15,821 bases of DNA. It comes from JBBSJT01 sp041691015. Lineage in GTDB: Bacteria > Chlamydiota > Chlamydiia > Chlamydiales > Parachlamydiaceae. Positions 1 through 7,792 of the stretch are shown here, piece by piece. The number at the start of each line of letters is the position of its first letter. Position 1 is the stretch's first letter. Location of the stretch: positions 1 through 15,821 of the forward strand of contig JBEPVN010000053.1 in NCBI GenBank assembly GCA_041691015.1, read 5' to 3'. A model generated the notes under the pieces. It searched no databases, was not told the origin of the DNA, and saw only the letters and a list, made by a program, of their open reading frames with translations. The position numbers and the translations under genes are program-made.

Positions 1-601
1 ATTCTGGAGTTTCTTGAAGCATTTTATAGCGAAAAGAAAACAAATCATACTTGAGTCGAAACAAAAATACATGTGGCTGCAAAGTTAATTTCATTTCTGA
101 GAGCGTATCAGCGCCTTCTGTCTTAAAATCAATTGCTTCTTTTTTTGCTGCAAAAAAGCTCATACTATAGGAATAATCGATCAAAGCTGCATCATAAATC
201 AGCTCTTTGTCGTCATCCAAATAATTTTCATGAATAAAATCCGGGAGAAAATTTCCTAAAAAATTTAAGGACCAATGATTCGCAGGATGTTTTTCAAGGT
301 AGGGAAAGCCAATTTTTTGATTAAAATCATAGTAGCCAAAAAGTCTTGTGACAAGAGGGAAATTTTCATGCATGATTGTAAGAAGACGCCACCAATACTG
401 CTGGTTGTAGATCTGAATGCGCTCAAACTCTTTTAAGCCCTTACTTGGAACGATAAATTCTTTGGATTCATCTGCCATCTGATTACCAGAGGGCGATACA
501 GGCATCATTTGATTGTCCGCATCGATTGGTCTTGTGATGATGCTTGCAAACCATTCTTGAGTTTTTTTTAATTCTGCCGGCACATTTATATCAAAGCTCA
601 T
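1..601 (-). CDS. bufC: DUF2063-family partner protein of an MNIO enzyme (BufC-like), 3' end cut by window
   Basis: The frame is open for 200 codons from an ATG at 601 down to the window edge, so the C-terminus is missing. The section RIQIYNQQYWWRLL, then FPLVTRLFGYYDF and HWSLNFLGNFLPDF, has the layout of the DUF2063 N-terminal domain (Y-rich helix, 'FP.v..l.G', 'l..FL..fL'). In bufferin-type pathways DUF2063 proteins bind the precursor peptide and present it to the DUF692 enzyme; that role is family knowledge. The start ATG overlaps the TGA of the upstream DUF692 gene in an ATGA (598-601), which implies translational coupling and a fixed ratio of the two subunits. The protein has no signal peptide, so it should act in the cytoplasm before the precursors are exported. 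The symbol is given by family analogy. Confidence 0.85.
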   Translation of the reverse strand, partial: MSFDINVPAELKKTQEWFASIITRPIDADNQMMPVSPSGNQMADESKEFIVPSKGLKEFERIQIYNQQYWWRLLTIMHENFPLVTRLFGYYDFNQKIGFPYLEKHPANHWSLNFLGNFLPDFIHENYLDDDKELIYDAALIDYSYSMSFFAAKKEAIDFKTEGADTLSEMKLTLQPHVFLFRLKYDLFSFRYKMLQETPE

Positions 602-1431
602 TTAGCTTCCTCTAATAGGCTTTGAAATTTTTTTGCTTTTAATGCCTCATCCCAAGTTTGCTGAAAACTAATAAAATTATCATCCCACTCAAGAAGTGTG
701 GAAACCCCTTTTGTCTTTGGATAAAGCTCGCCATAAAGTGCCCAAACTTCATCTCTTACAAAATCATCGTGCGTATCTAGCACATAGGCATCATAATCGG
801 TGTGTCCTGCAAGATGAATCTGTAATATTCTTTCAACAGGGATATTATCGAGGTAATTTTTGGGATCAAAGCCATGATTTCTGCTTGAAACGTAAATATT
901 ATTAACGTCTAGCATCATATGAATGTCAGCTTTTTCAACAATTGCGCTATAAAATTCCCATTCTGTCATTTCATCGCTTTTATAGCCGACATAGGAGGAG
1001 AGATTTTCCAAAGCAAACGGCAGTTCGAGATAATCCTGAACAATGCGCGCTCTTTCAGCAACATAATTCACAACTTGCTTTGTATAGGGCAAAGGTAAAA
1101 GATCATGGTAATGAGCGCCGGGAAGCCTTCCCCAGCAAAGATGATCGGAGACCCAAGGCGTTTTTGTAATCTTTGTTAAATCTTTTAAACGCTTAAGATA
1201 ATCAAAATCAAGGGGATCCGGACTTCCAATAGCAAGTGTCACACCATGCTGAACGACAGGATAGGATTCCAAAATTTTTTCTAGATTTTCAAGGGGTTTA
1301 CCCCCGTCCACCATGTAATTTTCGCTGATAATCTCAAACCAATCGATTTTTGGCTTTTCGCGAAAAATTTCTTCATAATGTACAGGTCTTAAGCCTATGC
1401 CAATCCCTAAATTGGGAATCTCTTTTTTCAT
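598..1431 (-). CDS. bufB: DUF692/UPF0276 multinuclear non-heme iron oxidase (MNIO, BufB-like)
   Basis: This 277-residue protein has the usual length and TIM-barrel motif order of DUF692 enzymes. Visible candidate metal ligands and active-site residues are H62 (QHGV), D96-H97 (VSDHLCW), E142-N143 (LENLSSY), D175 with N177/N178 (LDVNNIY), H206 and H210 (IHLAGH), D219 and H221 (DTHDD) and E248/D250 (LLEWDDN). Characterised members (MbnB, TglH, ChrH, BufB, HvfB) use two or three iron ions and O2 to rearrange Cys residues of ribosomal peptides, giving oxazolone/thioamide or thiooxazole groups. Its immediate neighbours are two Cys-rich small exported proteins upstream, the likely substrates, and a DUF2063 partner that overlaps it by 4 bp. 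The ATG at 1431 has only a weak ribosome binding site and lies 34 bp after the stop of the second precursor, so it is probably read from the same mRNA. The exact chemistry cannot be deduced from sequence. Confidence 0.93.
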   Translation of the reverse strand: MKKEIPNLGIGIGLRPVHYEEIFREKPKIDWFEIISENYMVDGGKPLENLEKILESYPVVQHGVTLAIGSPDPLDFDYLKRLKDLTKITKTPWVSDHLCWGRLPGAHYHDLLPLPYTKQVVNYVAERARIVQDYLELPFALENLSSYVGYKSDEMTEWEFYSAIVEKADIHMMLDVNNIYVSSRNHGFDPKNYLDNIPVERILQIHLAGHTDYDAYVLDTHDDFVRDEVWALYGELYPKTKGVSTLLEWDDNFISFQQTWDEALKAKKFQSLLEEAK

Positions 1432-1465
1432 CTTAAGTCACTTTTTAGTTACGAGATAAATATCT

Positions 1466-1912
1466 TTATTTTGTTAAGGCTTGTGAACGCTTGTTTTCCA
1501 TTTTTTGTTTCTCAGCGACAAGTTTGACAGCTAAGTTCTTATCCGAAATCGCGCATTTGCCTTTACCTTTGCAAGCGCCTTTTCCTGCGCAATCATTTTT
1601 ATCTGTCTGACATGCGTTCAAACCTTTGCAAGCGTTTGATCCATTACAATGCATGCTAGCTACAAAACGTGCAAGCTCTTTTCCTTTTGGATCAAGCGAC
1701 TTATAAAGCGCTGTACCGTCACTGTTTAATTCAAGCAAGAGTTCATCTTCTGTCATCAAATGATATCCGACATTGCCATCGTTAGCATCTTTTGGGTCTG
1801 CCGCCTTTCCGACTTTTTCTTTATCCAATGTGATTGCAGATAGACCGCTTGAGATCAATAAACCGGTCGATAAACCGATCAATGCCATTTTTCTCATTTC
1901 ATTTTTTTTCAT
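1466..1912 (-). CDS. Bufferin-type (BufA2-like) exported precursor with six evenly spaced cysteines
   Basis: This 148-residue protein opens with a signal peptide (MKKNEMRKM, then a hydrophobic stretch to about residue 26, SGLSA). A charged spacer follows, then a Cys core at residues 89-120. Cys sit at 89, 95, 101, 108, 114 and 120 in repeats of the type CxGxxAC, CKGLNAC, CAGKGAC and CKGKGKC. This spacing matches BufA2-type bufferins, exported peptides modified on Cys by an MNIO enzyme and able to bind copper (family knowledge). A Lys-rich tail of 28 residues ends the protein. The ATG at 1912 has a clear GAGG ribosome binding site. The gene lies between the repeat precursor and the DUF692 gene on the same strand. 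Metal binding, and which Cys are modified, is inference. Confidence 0.85.
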   Translation of the reverse strand: MKKNEMRKMALIGLSTGLLISSGLSAITLDKEKVGKAADPKDANDGNVGYHLMTEDELLLELNSDGTALYKSLDPKGKELARFVASMHCNGSNACKGLNACQTDKNDCAGKGACKGKGKCAISDKNLAVKLVAEKQKMENKRSQALTK

Positions 1913-1940
1913 CGAAACCTCGCTTTAAATTAATAAAACT

Positions 1941-1992
1941 ACAAAAAAATATAAGAGTCCTTTAAAAACTTTTTAAAAGCTCTTAAAGGACT
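1941..1992 (-). terminator. Intrinsic terminator or attenuator between the two precursor genes
   Basis: AGTCCTTTAA (1956-1965) and TTAAAGGACT (1983-1992) form a perfect 10-bp inverted repeat around an AT-rich 17-nt loop that can pair further. Read on the minus strand, the stem is followed by CTTATA and then a run of seven T (about 1942-1948). It lies 25 bp after the stop of the repeat-rich precursor and 44 bp before the start of the next gene. The stem has only three G-C pairs, so termination is likely partial. That would give more of the first precursor than of the downstream genes. Confidence 0.6.
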
Positions 1993-2016
1993 ATCTTGAT
2001 CATTCAAAAACTATTA

Positions 2017-2529
2017 CTAGTTATTGTAACCTCTATGTCCACTGCATGATCCGCCTCTTTGTCCATTAGCAGTATTGCTTCCGTTGCATGATCCGCCTCT
2101 TTGTCCATTAGCAGTATTGCTTCCGTTGCATGATCCGCCTCTTTGTCCATTAGCAGAATTGTTTCCAGAACATGATCCGCCTTGTCTTACAGATGATTGA
2201 CCATTAGCAGGTCTTGAGTTTGAGCTGCAGCTTCCTTGTCTTACTTGATCTTGTGTGTTGATTGTTCCATTTTGCATCGCTTCTGGTTTTGGAGCCATGT
2301 TAGGATTTACCGGTGTATTTGAAGCTGGAGTAAAAGTATCAGCTGTGTAATTTTTTGTTGGATTTGGACGATTAGATCCACCGCATTTACCGCCGCCGCC
2401 GCAGCCGCCAGCTAAATAAGTACCTTTTGTTTCTGTAATTGGATTAGCGCTTAAAGCAATTGTTGATGTTATCGCAACACCTGTTGCAATACCTAAGATA
2501 GCTAATTTTGATAGTTGGTTTTTTTTCAT
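2017..2529 (-). CDS. Exported Gly/Ser/Asn-rich protein with tandem Cys-core repeats; candidate MNIO substrate
   Basis: This 170-residue protein has a signal peptide (MKKNQLSKLA, hydrophobic to about residue 28) whose first 22 residues match 11 of 22 in the neighbouring bufferin. The mature part has GGCGGGGKCGG (Cys 43 and 49), a Pro/Asn/Thr linker, and then five 'GSC' cores with Cys at 101, 120, 134, 148 and 162. The last four are exactly 14 residues apart, with the unit NGQRGGSCNGSNTA. No named family was recognised. Its place as the first gene of the MNIO operon, the shared leader, the single isolated Cys per core and the export signal suggest it is a second substrate of the DUF692/DUF2063 pair. 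A structural or adhesive low-complexity protein is the alternative. The start ATG at 2529 has a GGAGA ribosome binding site. Confidence 0.8.
   Translation of the reverse strand: MKKNQLSKLAILGIATGVAITSTIALSANPITETKGTYLAGGCGGGGKCGGSNRPNPTKNYTADTFTPASNTPVNPNMAPKPEAMQNGTINTQDQVRQGSCSSNSRPANGQSSVRQGGSCSGNNSANGQRGGSCNGSNTANGQRGGSCNGSNTANGQRGGSCSGHRGYNN
2044..2181 (-). repeat. 42-bp in-frame tandem repeat coding for the Cys cores
   Basis: Units lie at 2044-2085, 2086-2127 and 2128-2169, followed by a partial unit at 2170-2181. The first two are identical at DNA level; the third differs at a few positions. Each unit codes for 14 residues with one Cys. Near-identity of the DNA points to recent expansion by slippage or unequal recombination, so the number of cores may differ between strains. 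Confidence 0.95.
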
Positions 2530-2935
2530 GATATCTCCATTAAATTTTTGTTAAAAGACTAGAAAGAACAGCTCTTGTTCCAAAAAAATCCCTGTTAAAT
2601 TTACATGTAACAAAATAAACCCCACAAATGCAACTCTTTTTTTTAAATTCCAATCCGGACAATCCCATCAGTAGGAGATAATTTTAATAAGGCAATATCA
2701 ACTTAAAAGCAAGACAGTTCCTGTTGTTTCCTCTAACCCGAAATAACATTCAAAAAAACGTTTTAAATATATTGGGGTCCTAGCTTGAACCTTTTAGAGC
2801 AATCGAGGTTCCAACTAATAATCAACTAATTAAATAAAAAAAACTTATATTAAATTATTTTTATCAAAAATATAAGAATATTCTAGAAAGATATTATTTT
2901 TAGTTGTAATATGAAGCTTTATTTTCTGTAAATGA
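2530..2935. promoter_or_regulatory. 406-bp divergent intergenic region between the MNIO operon and the MFS gene
   Basis: No coding frame was found here. It should hold the promoters of both divergent units. Upstream of the minus-strand operon there is a GAACA-N5-TGTTC dyad (2566-2580), which would be in its 5' leader, and a perfect 10-bp palindrome TTACATGTAA (2601-2610). Nearer the MFS gene an 8-bp inverted repeat CTTATATT/AATATAAG (2844-2851 and 2869-2876) lies in very AT-rich DNA. No confident -35/-10 pair was assigned. Roles as operators are inference. Confidence 0.4.
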
Positions 2936-4135
2936 ATGAAAGATATGAACAAATCTAAATTTTACATGACAATCATCTTCCTTTGGCTCAGCCATTTTTT
3001 GGTCGATTTTATGATTGGCATTTGGCCAATTTACAAAACAATCGCCGGGCTCGATATCGCAACGATGGGACTCATTGCCGGCGTTTCAGTCTTTACCTGT
3101 GAGGCGATGCAACTTTATTTTGGCGCTTTAAGCGACAGGGGGCATCAAAAGATATTAATAATCAGTGGCTTATTACTTACATCAGCCTGCGGTTTGATTT
3201 CATACACCCAAAATTACTTATATCTTTTTATTTTATTTTTTATCACATGCCTTGGTTCCGGCGCCTTTCACCCTTCTGCTGTCGGACTTGTCGGCAGTTT
3301 GTCTGAACATAAAAAAGGCGTGTTAATCACTCTTTTTGCAATGGGCGGAGCTATTGGATTTGCTTTCAGCCAATTGGTCTTTTCAAATTTTTATCTAACA
3401 TTCGATGGACAAACAGCTTATCTCATGATCCCGACATCGCTTCTTGCCTTATCAATGCTTTTTTATAGTTTCGCCAATAAGCCAAAAGAAAAAGTTGCTA
3501 AAAAGCCGATCAATATCAAATCGATCGTGGCACTCTTTAAAAAAGAGCACTTATCTACCCTTTACTTTACTCAATTCTGTAACCAGATCATTGGTTGGGG
3601 TACCATCTTTTTACTGCCGGATATCTTGTGTTCAAGAGGAGCCTCCAGTTGGATTTGTTATGGGGGAGGCCATCTATTTCTGGTTCTTGGAGGAGCTTTC
3701 ATGATGGTTCCAAGCGGATACTTGGCTGATCGATTCTCTTATAAAAAAGTCATCATCGCAGCAAAAATCTCCGGGATGTTTTTTTTCATCTTATTTTTGA
3801 AGTTTCCTTTCATCCCAACAGAATTTCTACTTCCTCTTTTATTTTTAATGGGAACTTCCATCATGGTGATCAATCCTCTTGTGATTGCCTTTGGTAACAA
3901 ACTCTACCCAAATGAACCAGGAGCAATCAGTGGCTTTTTAATGGGCTTTGCCTGGTTTATCGCAAGCCCCCTCGGTCAGGCTGGGGGCGGTTTACTTACC
4001 AGATTATTTACTGAAGATGCTGCCGCAAAGTCCCTATCTTGTTTAAGTGTCTTTTTTGTTGTTGGTCTCTTTATCTCTTTTTACCTACCTGAAACTAACC
4101 GTTCAACTCAAACTGAACCGGAATTTGGATTATAA
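2936..4135 (+). CDS. MFS transporter, fosmidomycin-resistance (Fsr)-like
   Basis: The protein has 399 residues and about 12 hydrophobic segments, the normal size for a major facilitator. Between helices 2 and 3 it carries motif A as GALSDRGHQK (residues 63-72). GSGAFHPSAVGL (residues 108-119) resembles the 'FHP' element of Fsr-type transporters, which export fosmidomycin and related small molecules by proton antiport. The substrate cannot be predicted. The first ATG (2936) has no clear ribosome binding site; the in-frame ATG at 2945 is the alternative and would shorten the protein by three residues. The next gene starts 5 bp after its stop, so the two are probably co-transcribed, although no functional link is obvious. 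Confidence 0.85.
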   Translation: MKDMNKSKFYMTIIFLWLSHFLVDFMIGIWPIYKTIAGLDIATMGLIAGVSVFTCEAMQLYFGALSDRGHQKILIISGLLLTSACGLISYTQNYLYLFILFFITCLGSGAFHPSAVGLVGSLSEHKKGVLITLFAMGGAIGFAFSQLVFSNFYLTFDGQTAYLMIPTSLLALSMLFYSFANKPKEKVAKKPINIKSIVALFKKEHLSTLYFTQFCNQIIGWGTIFLLPDILCSRGASSWICYGGGHLFLVLGGAFMMVPSGYLADRFSYKKVIIAAKISGMFFFILFLKFPFIPTEFLLPLLFLMGTSIMVINPLVIAFGNKLYPNEPGAISGFLMGFAWFIASPLGQAGGGLLTRLFTEDAAAKSLSCLSVFFVVGLFISFYLPETNRSTQTEPEFGL

Positions 4136-4140
4136 AATTT

Positions 4141-6588
4141 ATGCGTCAATTTTTTCTATTAAGTTTGCTCTGCTTTTTTTTTCATAATATTCTTTTGGCT
4201 GAAGAACCTGTAACTGCACTCAAAAAAAAACAGCCTAATTGGCGATTTGAAAAGAAATCATCCTATTTGGATGGAACTTGCGAAAAAATGATTTTCTTTG
4301 AGCCTGTTTTGGATGAAAGAAAAGAAATTCCTGTAAAAGAAATGCATTATGCAAGAAATGGAGATCTTATCTCTGAAACAGATCTTAGACTTAGCGAAAA
4401 AAAGAACCCGCAAATTGTCTATCATGGACCAAGTGTTACATATGATGAAAAAGGGCGTATCAAAAGCGTTGCTTGTTATTATCTTGGATCGCTGCATGGG
4501 CCAAGTAAGGAAATTTATCAAAATGGTCTGGTTAAAAAATCCCTCAATTTTGAAAAAGGAATCCGCCAGGGTCCATTTACCGAGTACTATGAAAATGGTA
4601 AGATCTCCAAAAGCGGGTTTTACCAAAAAAATAAGCTTGAGGGAAATGTGGAAGGTTTTTATGCATCCGGAGAAAAATCTTTTTTAAATCGTTATGAGAA
4701 CGGTCTTTTACAGGGTGAGGCTCTAGAGTGGTATGAGAATGGAGATTTAAAATCAAAAAAACACTACCATTTTGGTCTGTTAAACGGCAGGACTTCTGCT
4801 GAGGCTCTGACATATTATTACCCTGAAAAAATTGTCTCCGAAGTTCAAAATTTTCAGTTCGGCATTCCAACTGGCAGCCACATAAAATACCATCCAAATG
4901 GTCGCTTAAGCTACAAATTAAACTACCTGCAAGGCAAAAAAACAGGACCTGAAACTCTCTATTCTGAAGATGGGTCCATTATAGGAGAAGGCAATTACTC
5001 AAACGGGAAAAAAACAGGCAAGCATTATCTAAAAAACTCAAACGAACTATTGATTTATAGCGCAAACTATAATGACAATGGAGAACTTGATACTCCTATT
5101 TTGGAATTTTATAATTGCGGAAAGAAAAAACTTCAATATTTTACAGATTCAAAAGGGCTTCAAGGAGAATTTCTAGAGTGGCATGAGAATGGAACGCATA
5201 AGAAAAAATACGCTTATCTGGATGATTGCTTAAATGGGTCTCAAGAAGAGTTTTTTGAAAACGGACAGCAAAAATTAAAATGTCACTATACCAACAAAAA
5301 ACTTGAAGGTGCCTTTCTTGAATGGTTTGAAAACGGCACAAAAGCAACCGACGCTCTTTACAAGGACGGCATTAAAACAGGTTCCTGTACAACTTTTTAT
5401 GAAAATGGAAAAAAGCTACGCGAATGTACTTTTAATAACGTTGGAAAGCTAAATGGCGATGAAAGACATTTTGATGATAATGGACAACTGATATTACAGG
5501 CATCATTTGTCAATGGTTTAAAGTCAGGCCTTATGCAAGAGTGGCATAACAACGGCAATATCAAAAAAATCGCTTATTACAAAAACGGCAAACGCCATGG
5601 AAAAGAAGAGATTTTTTACGAAAGCGCAAAAGAAAAAGCTAAGGCAACGTACTTAAGTGGGCTTTTAGATGGTTCTTTTACTGCATGGTTTGAAGATGGT
5701 GAGATAATGGAGAAAAAACAATTTGTCCTTGGAAAACCGGTCGGACTCCACATTAAAAACTACCCTAAAGTAGATGATCAAACAGCTATTCAAATTGAAA
5801 AAGAGCTTCGCTTTAAAGATGGCAAATTAGATGGAGAACAAAAGAGCTTTTATAAGAACGGCAAACTCCAAGCACTCTTAAATTACAAAATGGGCTCTCT
5901 TCATGGGGACAAAGTGCTTTACGATAGCGAAGAAACGCTTCTTGAAAAAGGCAATTACCAATTAGGCGCTCTAAATGGCAGCTACTATCTTTTAAAAGAA
6001 AATGGAATAGAAATTATCTATCATTATAAAGACAATCTCGCAGACGGCGAGCATCTGATTTATTACCCGTATCATGGGCTTTTTGGCAAAATAAAAGCAT
6101 TTGAAGCTAACTACGAAAAAGGACTATTACAGGGGGAAGTCTCAGAATATAATGAGGCCGGCAATAAAATAGCTTCGACCTACTACAAAAATGGATTAAA
6201 AAACGGGGTTGCGACTTACTATGCGCATGATGGCAAAGTCACGCTTGCAACAGAGTTTCAAAATGATCTTCAACATGGTATGACATTTGAATACTTTCCA
6301 AATGGTAATCTAAAAACGGAAATTCTGATTTTAGAGGGCTTAAAAGAAGGAACTGAAAAAAACTATTTTGATTCAGACCAAGGTCTTGTAGCCTCCTCAA
6401 AAACTTTCAAAAAAGGCTCCTTAAATGGACTTTGGCAAGAATGGAACGAAAACGGGACATTGATTTTTGAAGCTGAATACCAAAATGGTAAGAAAAATGG
6501 CTTACTCAGCAAATACGATAAAGATGGCAATCCTTATGTGTTGCATCGCTACGAGAACGATAAGCTCGTAGAAAAATTCAATCCTTAG
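4141..6588 (+). CDS. Exported giant MORN_2 (YwqK-type) repeat protein
   Basis: The 815-residue product begins with a signal peptide (MRQFFLLSLLCFFFHNILLA, likely cut before EEP). From about residue 96 to the end it is built of about 29 repeats, mostly of 24 residues, with the pattern G-x3-E-(W/Y/F)-(Y/F/H)-x-N-G-x-(L/I)-x10-G-x-(L/K)-x. That is the MORN_2 repeat, also found in proteins annotated as YwqK-like antitoxins. Consecutive beta-hairpins of this type should form one long beta-solenoid. There is no enzymatic domain or C-terminal anchor. An envelope or secreted interaction protein is the best guess. It follows the MFS gene by 5 bp. Its last 11 bp overlap the end of the convergent Bcr/CflA gene, with no terminator visible between them. 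Confidence 0.85.
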   Translation: MRQFFLLSLLCFFFHNILLAEEPVTALKKKQPNWRFEKKSSYLDGTCEKMIFFEPVLDERKEIPVKEMHYARNGDLISETDLRLSEKKNPQIVYHGPSVTYDEKGRIKSVACYYLGSLHGPSKEIYQNGLVKKSLNFEKGIRQGPFTEYYENGKISKSGFYQKNKLEGNVEGFYASGEKSFLNRYENGLLQGEALEWYENGDLKSKKHYHFGLLNGRTSAEALTYYYPEKIVSEVQNFQFGIPTGSHIKYHPNGRLSYKLNYLQGKKTGPETLYSEDGSIIGEGNYSNGKKTGKHYLKNSNELLIYSANYNDNGELDTPILEFYNCGKKKLQYFTDSKGLQGEFLEWHENGTHKKKYAYLDDCLNGSQEEFFENGQQKLKCHYTNKKLEGAFLEWFENGTKATDALYKDGIKTGSCTTFYENGKKLRECTFNNVGKLNGDERHFDDNGQLILQASFVNGLKSGLMQEWHNNGNIKKIAYYKNGKRHGKEEIFYESAKEKAKATYLSGLLDGSFTAWFEDGEIMEKKQFVLGKPVGLHIKNYPKVDDQTAIQIEKELRFKDGKLDGEQKSFYKNGKLQALLNYKMGSLHGDKVLYDSEETLLEKGNYQLGALNGSYYLLKENGIEIIYHYKDNLADGEHLIYYPYHGLFGKIKAFEANYEKGLLQGEVSEYNEAGNKIASTYYKNGLKNGVATYYAHDGKVTLATEFQNDLQHGMTFEYFPNGNLKTEILILEGLKEGTEKNYFDSDQGLVASSKTFKKGSLNGLWQEWNENGTLIFEAEYQNGKKNGLLSKYDKDGNPYVLHRYENDKLVEKFNP

Positions 6589-7792
6589 AGAGCAAACATT
6601 TTATAGATGTGGACTGAATCATTGAAGCGCTAAAGACAGTTACCAATCCTAATACTGTTATATAGAGTGGAAGAGGATATGCCGAACCATTGTGTATCGC
6701 GCTCATAGAATAAGTAAACCCCGCGATCAAACAATAATAGAAGCCACCAAAAATGGAGCCGGCTGTCCCCGCTGCATTTTGATACGGCTTTAGAGCATGA
6801 CTTAAAACATTTGGGATAATCAAACCTATCCCAAAAAATATCAAAAATAACGTCAAAATAGCTGTCAGAACCCCTATATTTGACTGAAAACTCCCTGTTA
6901 AAACAATTGAAGTGAACATCAACCCCCCAAGTAGTACAAAAAGAGACCCACACCAGATGATGGCTTTTGCAGAAAAGCGGCTGCTTTGCATGTATGAGAC
7001 ACGCGCTGCAAGAACTGTAGCTCCTGCAATGAGCAAGCCAAAACAACCATAAAATTTGGGCTGCATTCCTAATTGGTCGATAAAAATAAAAGGAGCTTCC
7101 TGATAAAACCCAAATAAAATGCCATTTGTCGATGCTATCAACAATACATAACCCCATAATTGACGAGATGTAACCATAGAAAAAAATAGGTCACTTAATT
7201 GACCTTTGGATAATCTTAAAACATGCCGTGGGCTCGTCTCTCTTAAGAAAAAAAGTGTCCAAAAAAACAAAATAATGGCTAGAATCGCAAGCGCCCAAAA
7301 ATTAGCTCGCCATCCAAAAAAATCACTGATAAATCCCCCGAGCAATGGACCAATAGCCGGCGAAAAGGCTAATGCCCCGGACATCACTGAAAAAAGCTTT
7401 GTCCTTTCTGCACCCTCATAGGAATCTCGCAATATCGTTTGTGTAATCACCGACCCAACGCTTGCTCCTAGACCCTGAAAAAAACGCCATGCCAAAAGGG
7501 CCTCTATACTTCCGGCATTTGCACATTTAAAAGTCGCTATCCCATAGACAAAAAGACCGATTAACATGACACATTTACGCCCCAAAAAATCAGATATTGC
7601 CCCCCACAGCGTGACGCCAAGAGCAAATCCAATAAAGTAGATAGCAAGGGTCATTTCGACCATATAAGCGCTAGTAATTAATCCACTTGCAACTTTCGGC
7701 AGTGCTGGAGTGTAGATAGTTTCGCTGATCTGCGGAAATCCAACTAATGCAATAAGTAATCCTACTGAAATCTTCTTTTTGTTGTTCATCAC
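6578..7792 (-). CDS. Bcr/CflA-family multidrug efflux MFS transporter
   Basis: The 404-residue protein has 12 predicted helices. Motif A is seen as GAISDFLGRK (64-73), followed by RFFQGLGASVG (103-113, the R of motif B) and a motif C-like FSPAIGPLLGG (143-153), the pattern of DHA1 proton antiporters such as Bcr and CflA. These export drugs and other small toxic molecules across the inner membrane; the real substrate is unknown. The upstream limit at 7792 is a GTG seven bases after AAGGA; the adjoining ATG (7789) is the alternative start. A LysR regulator is divergent at 101 bp and is its likely controller. The 3' end overlaps the convergent MORN_2 gene by 11 bp, so transcripts of the two could interfere. 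Confidence 0.9.
   Translation of the reverse strand: MMNNKKKISVGLLIALVGFPQISETIYTPALPKVASGLITSAYMVEMTLAIYFIGFALGVTLWGAISDFLGRKCVMLIGLFVYGIATFKCANAGSIEALLAWRFFQGLGASVGSVITQTILRDSYEGAERTKLFSVMSGALAFSPAIGPLLGGFISDFFGWRANFWALAILAIILFFWTLFFLRETSPRHVLRLSKGQLSDLFFSMVTSRQLWGYVLLIASTNGILFGFYQEAPFIFIDQLGMQPKFYGCFGLLIAGATVLAARVSYMQSSRFSAKAIIWCGSLFVLLGGLMFTSIVLTGSFQSNIGVLTAILTLFLIFFGIGLIIPNVLSHALKPYQNAAGTAGSIFGGFYYCLIAGFTYSMSAIHNGSAYPLPLYITVLGLVTVFSASMIQSTSIKCLLSKD

Noticed and set aside
2036..2181. CRISPR array
   Set aside because: The 42-bp units adjoin without spacers and are an in-frame part of a coding sequence.
2601..2610. CopY-type copper operator
   Set aside because: The palindrome TTACATGTAA lacks the two central bases of TACANNTGTA, and no CopY gene is present in the window.
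3444..3704. Plus-strand frame of 86 residues inside the Fsr-like gene
   Set aside because: It is an alternate frame within a clear transporter sequence and has no motif of its own.
6630..7157. Minus-strand frame of 175 residues inside the Bcr/CflA gene
   Set aside because: It is an out-of-frame shadow of the transporter, which has all MFS motifs.
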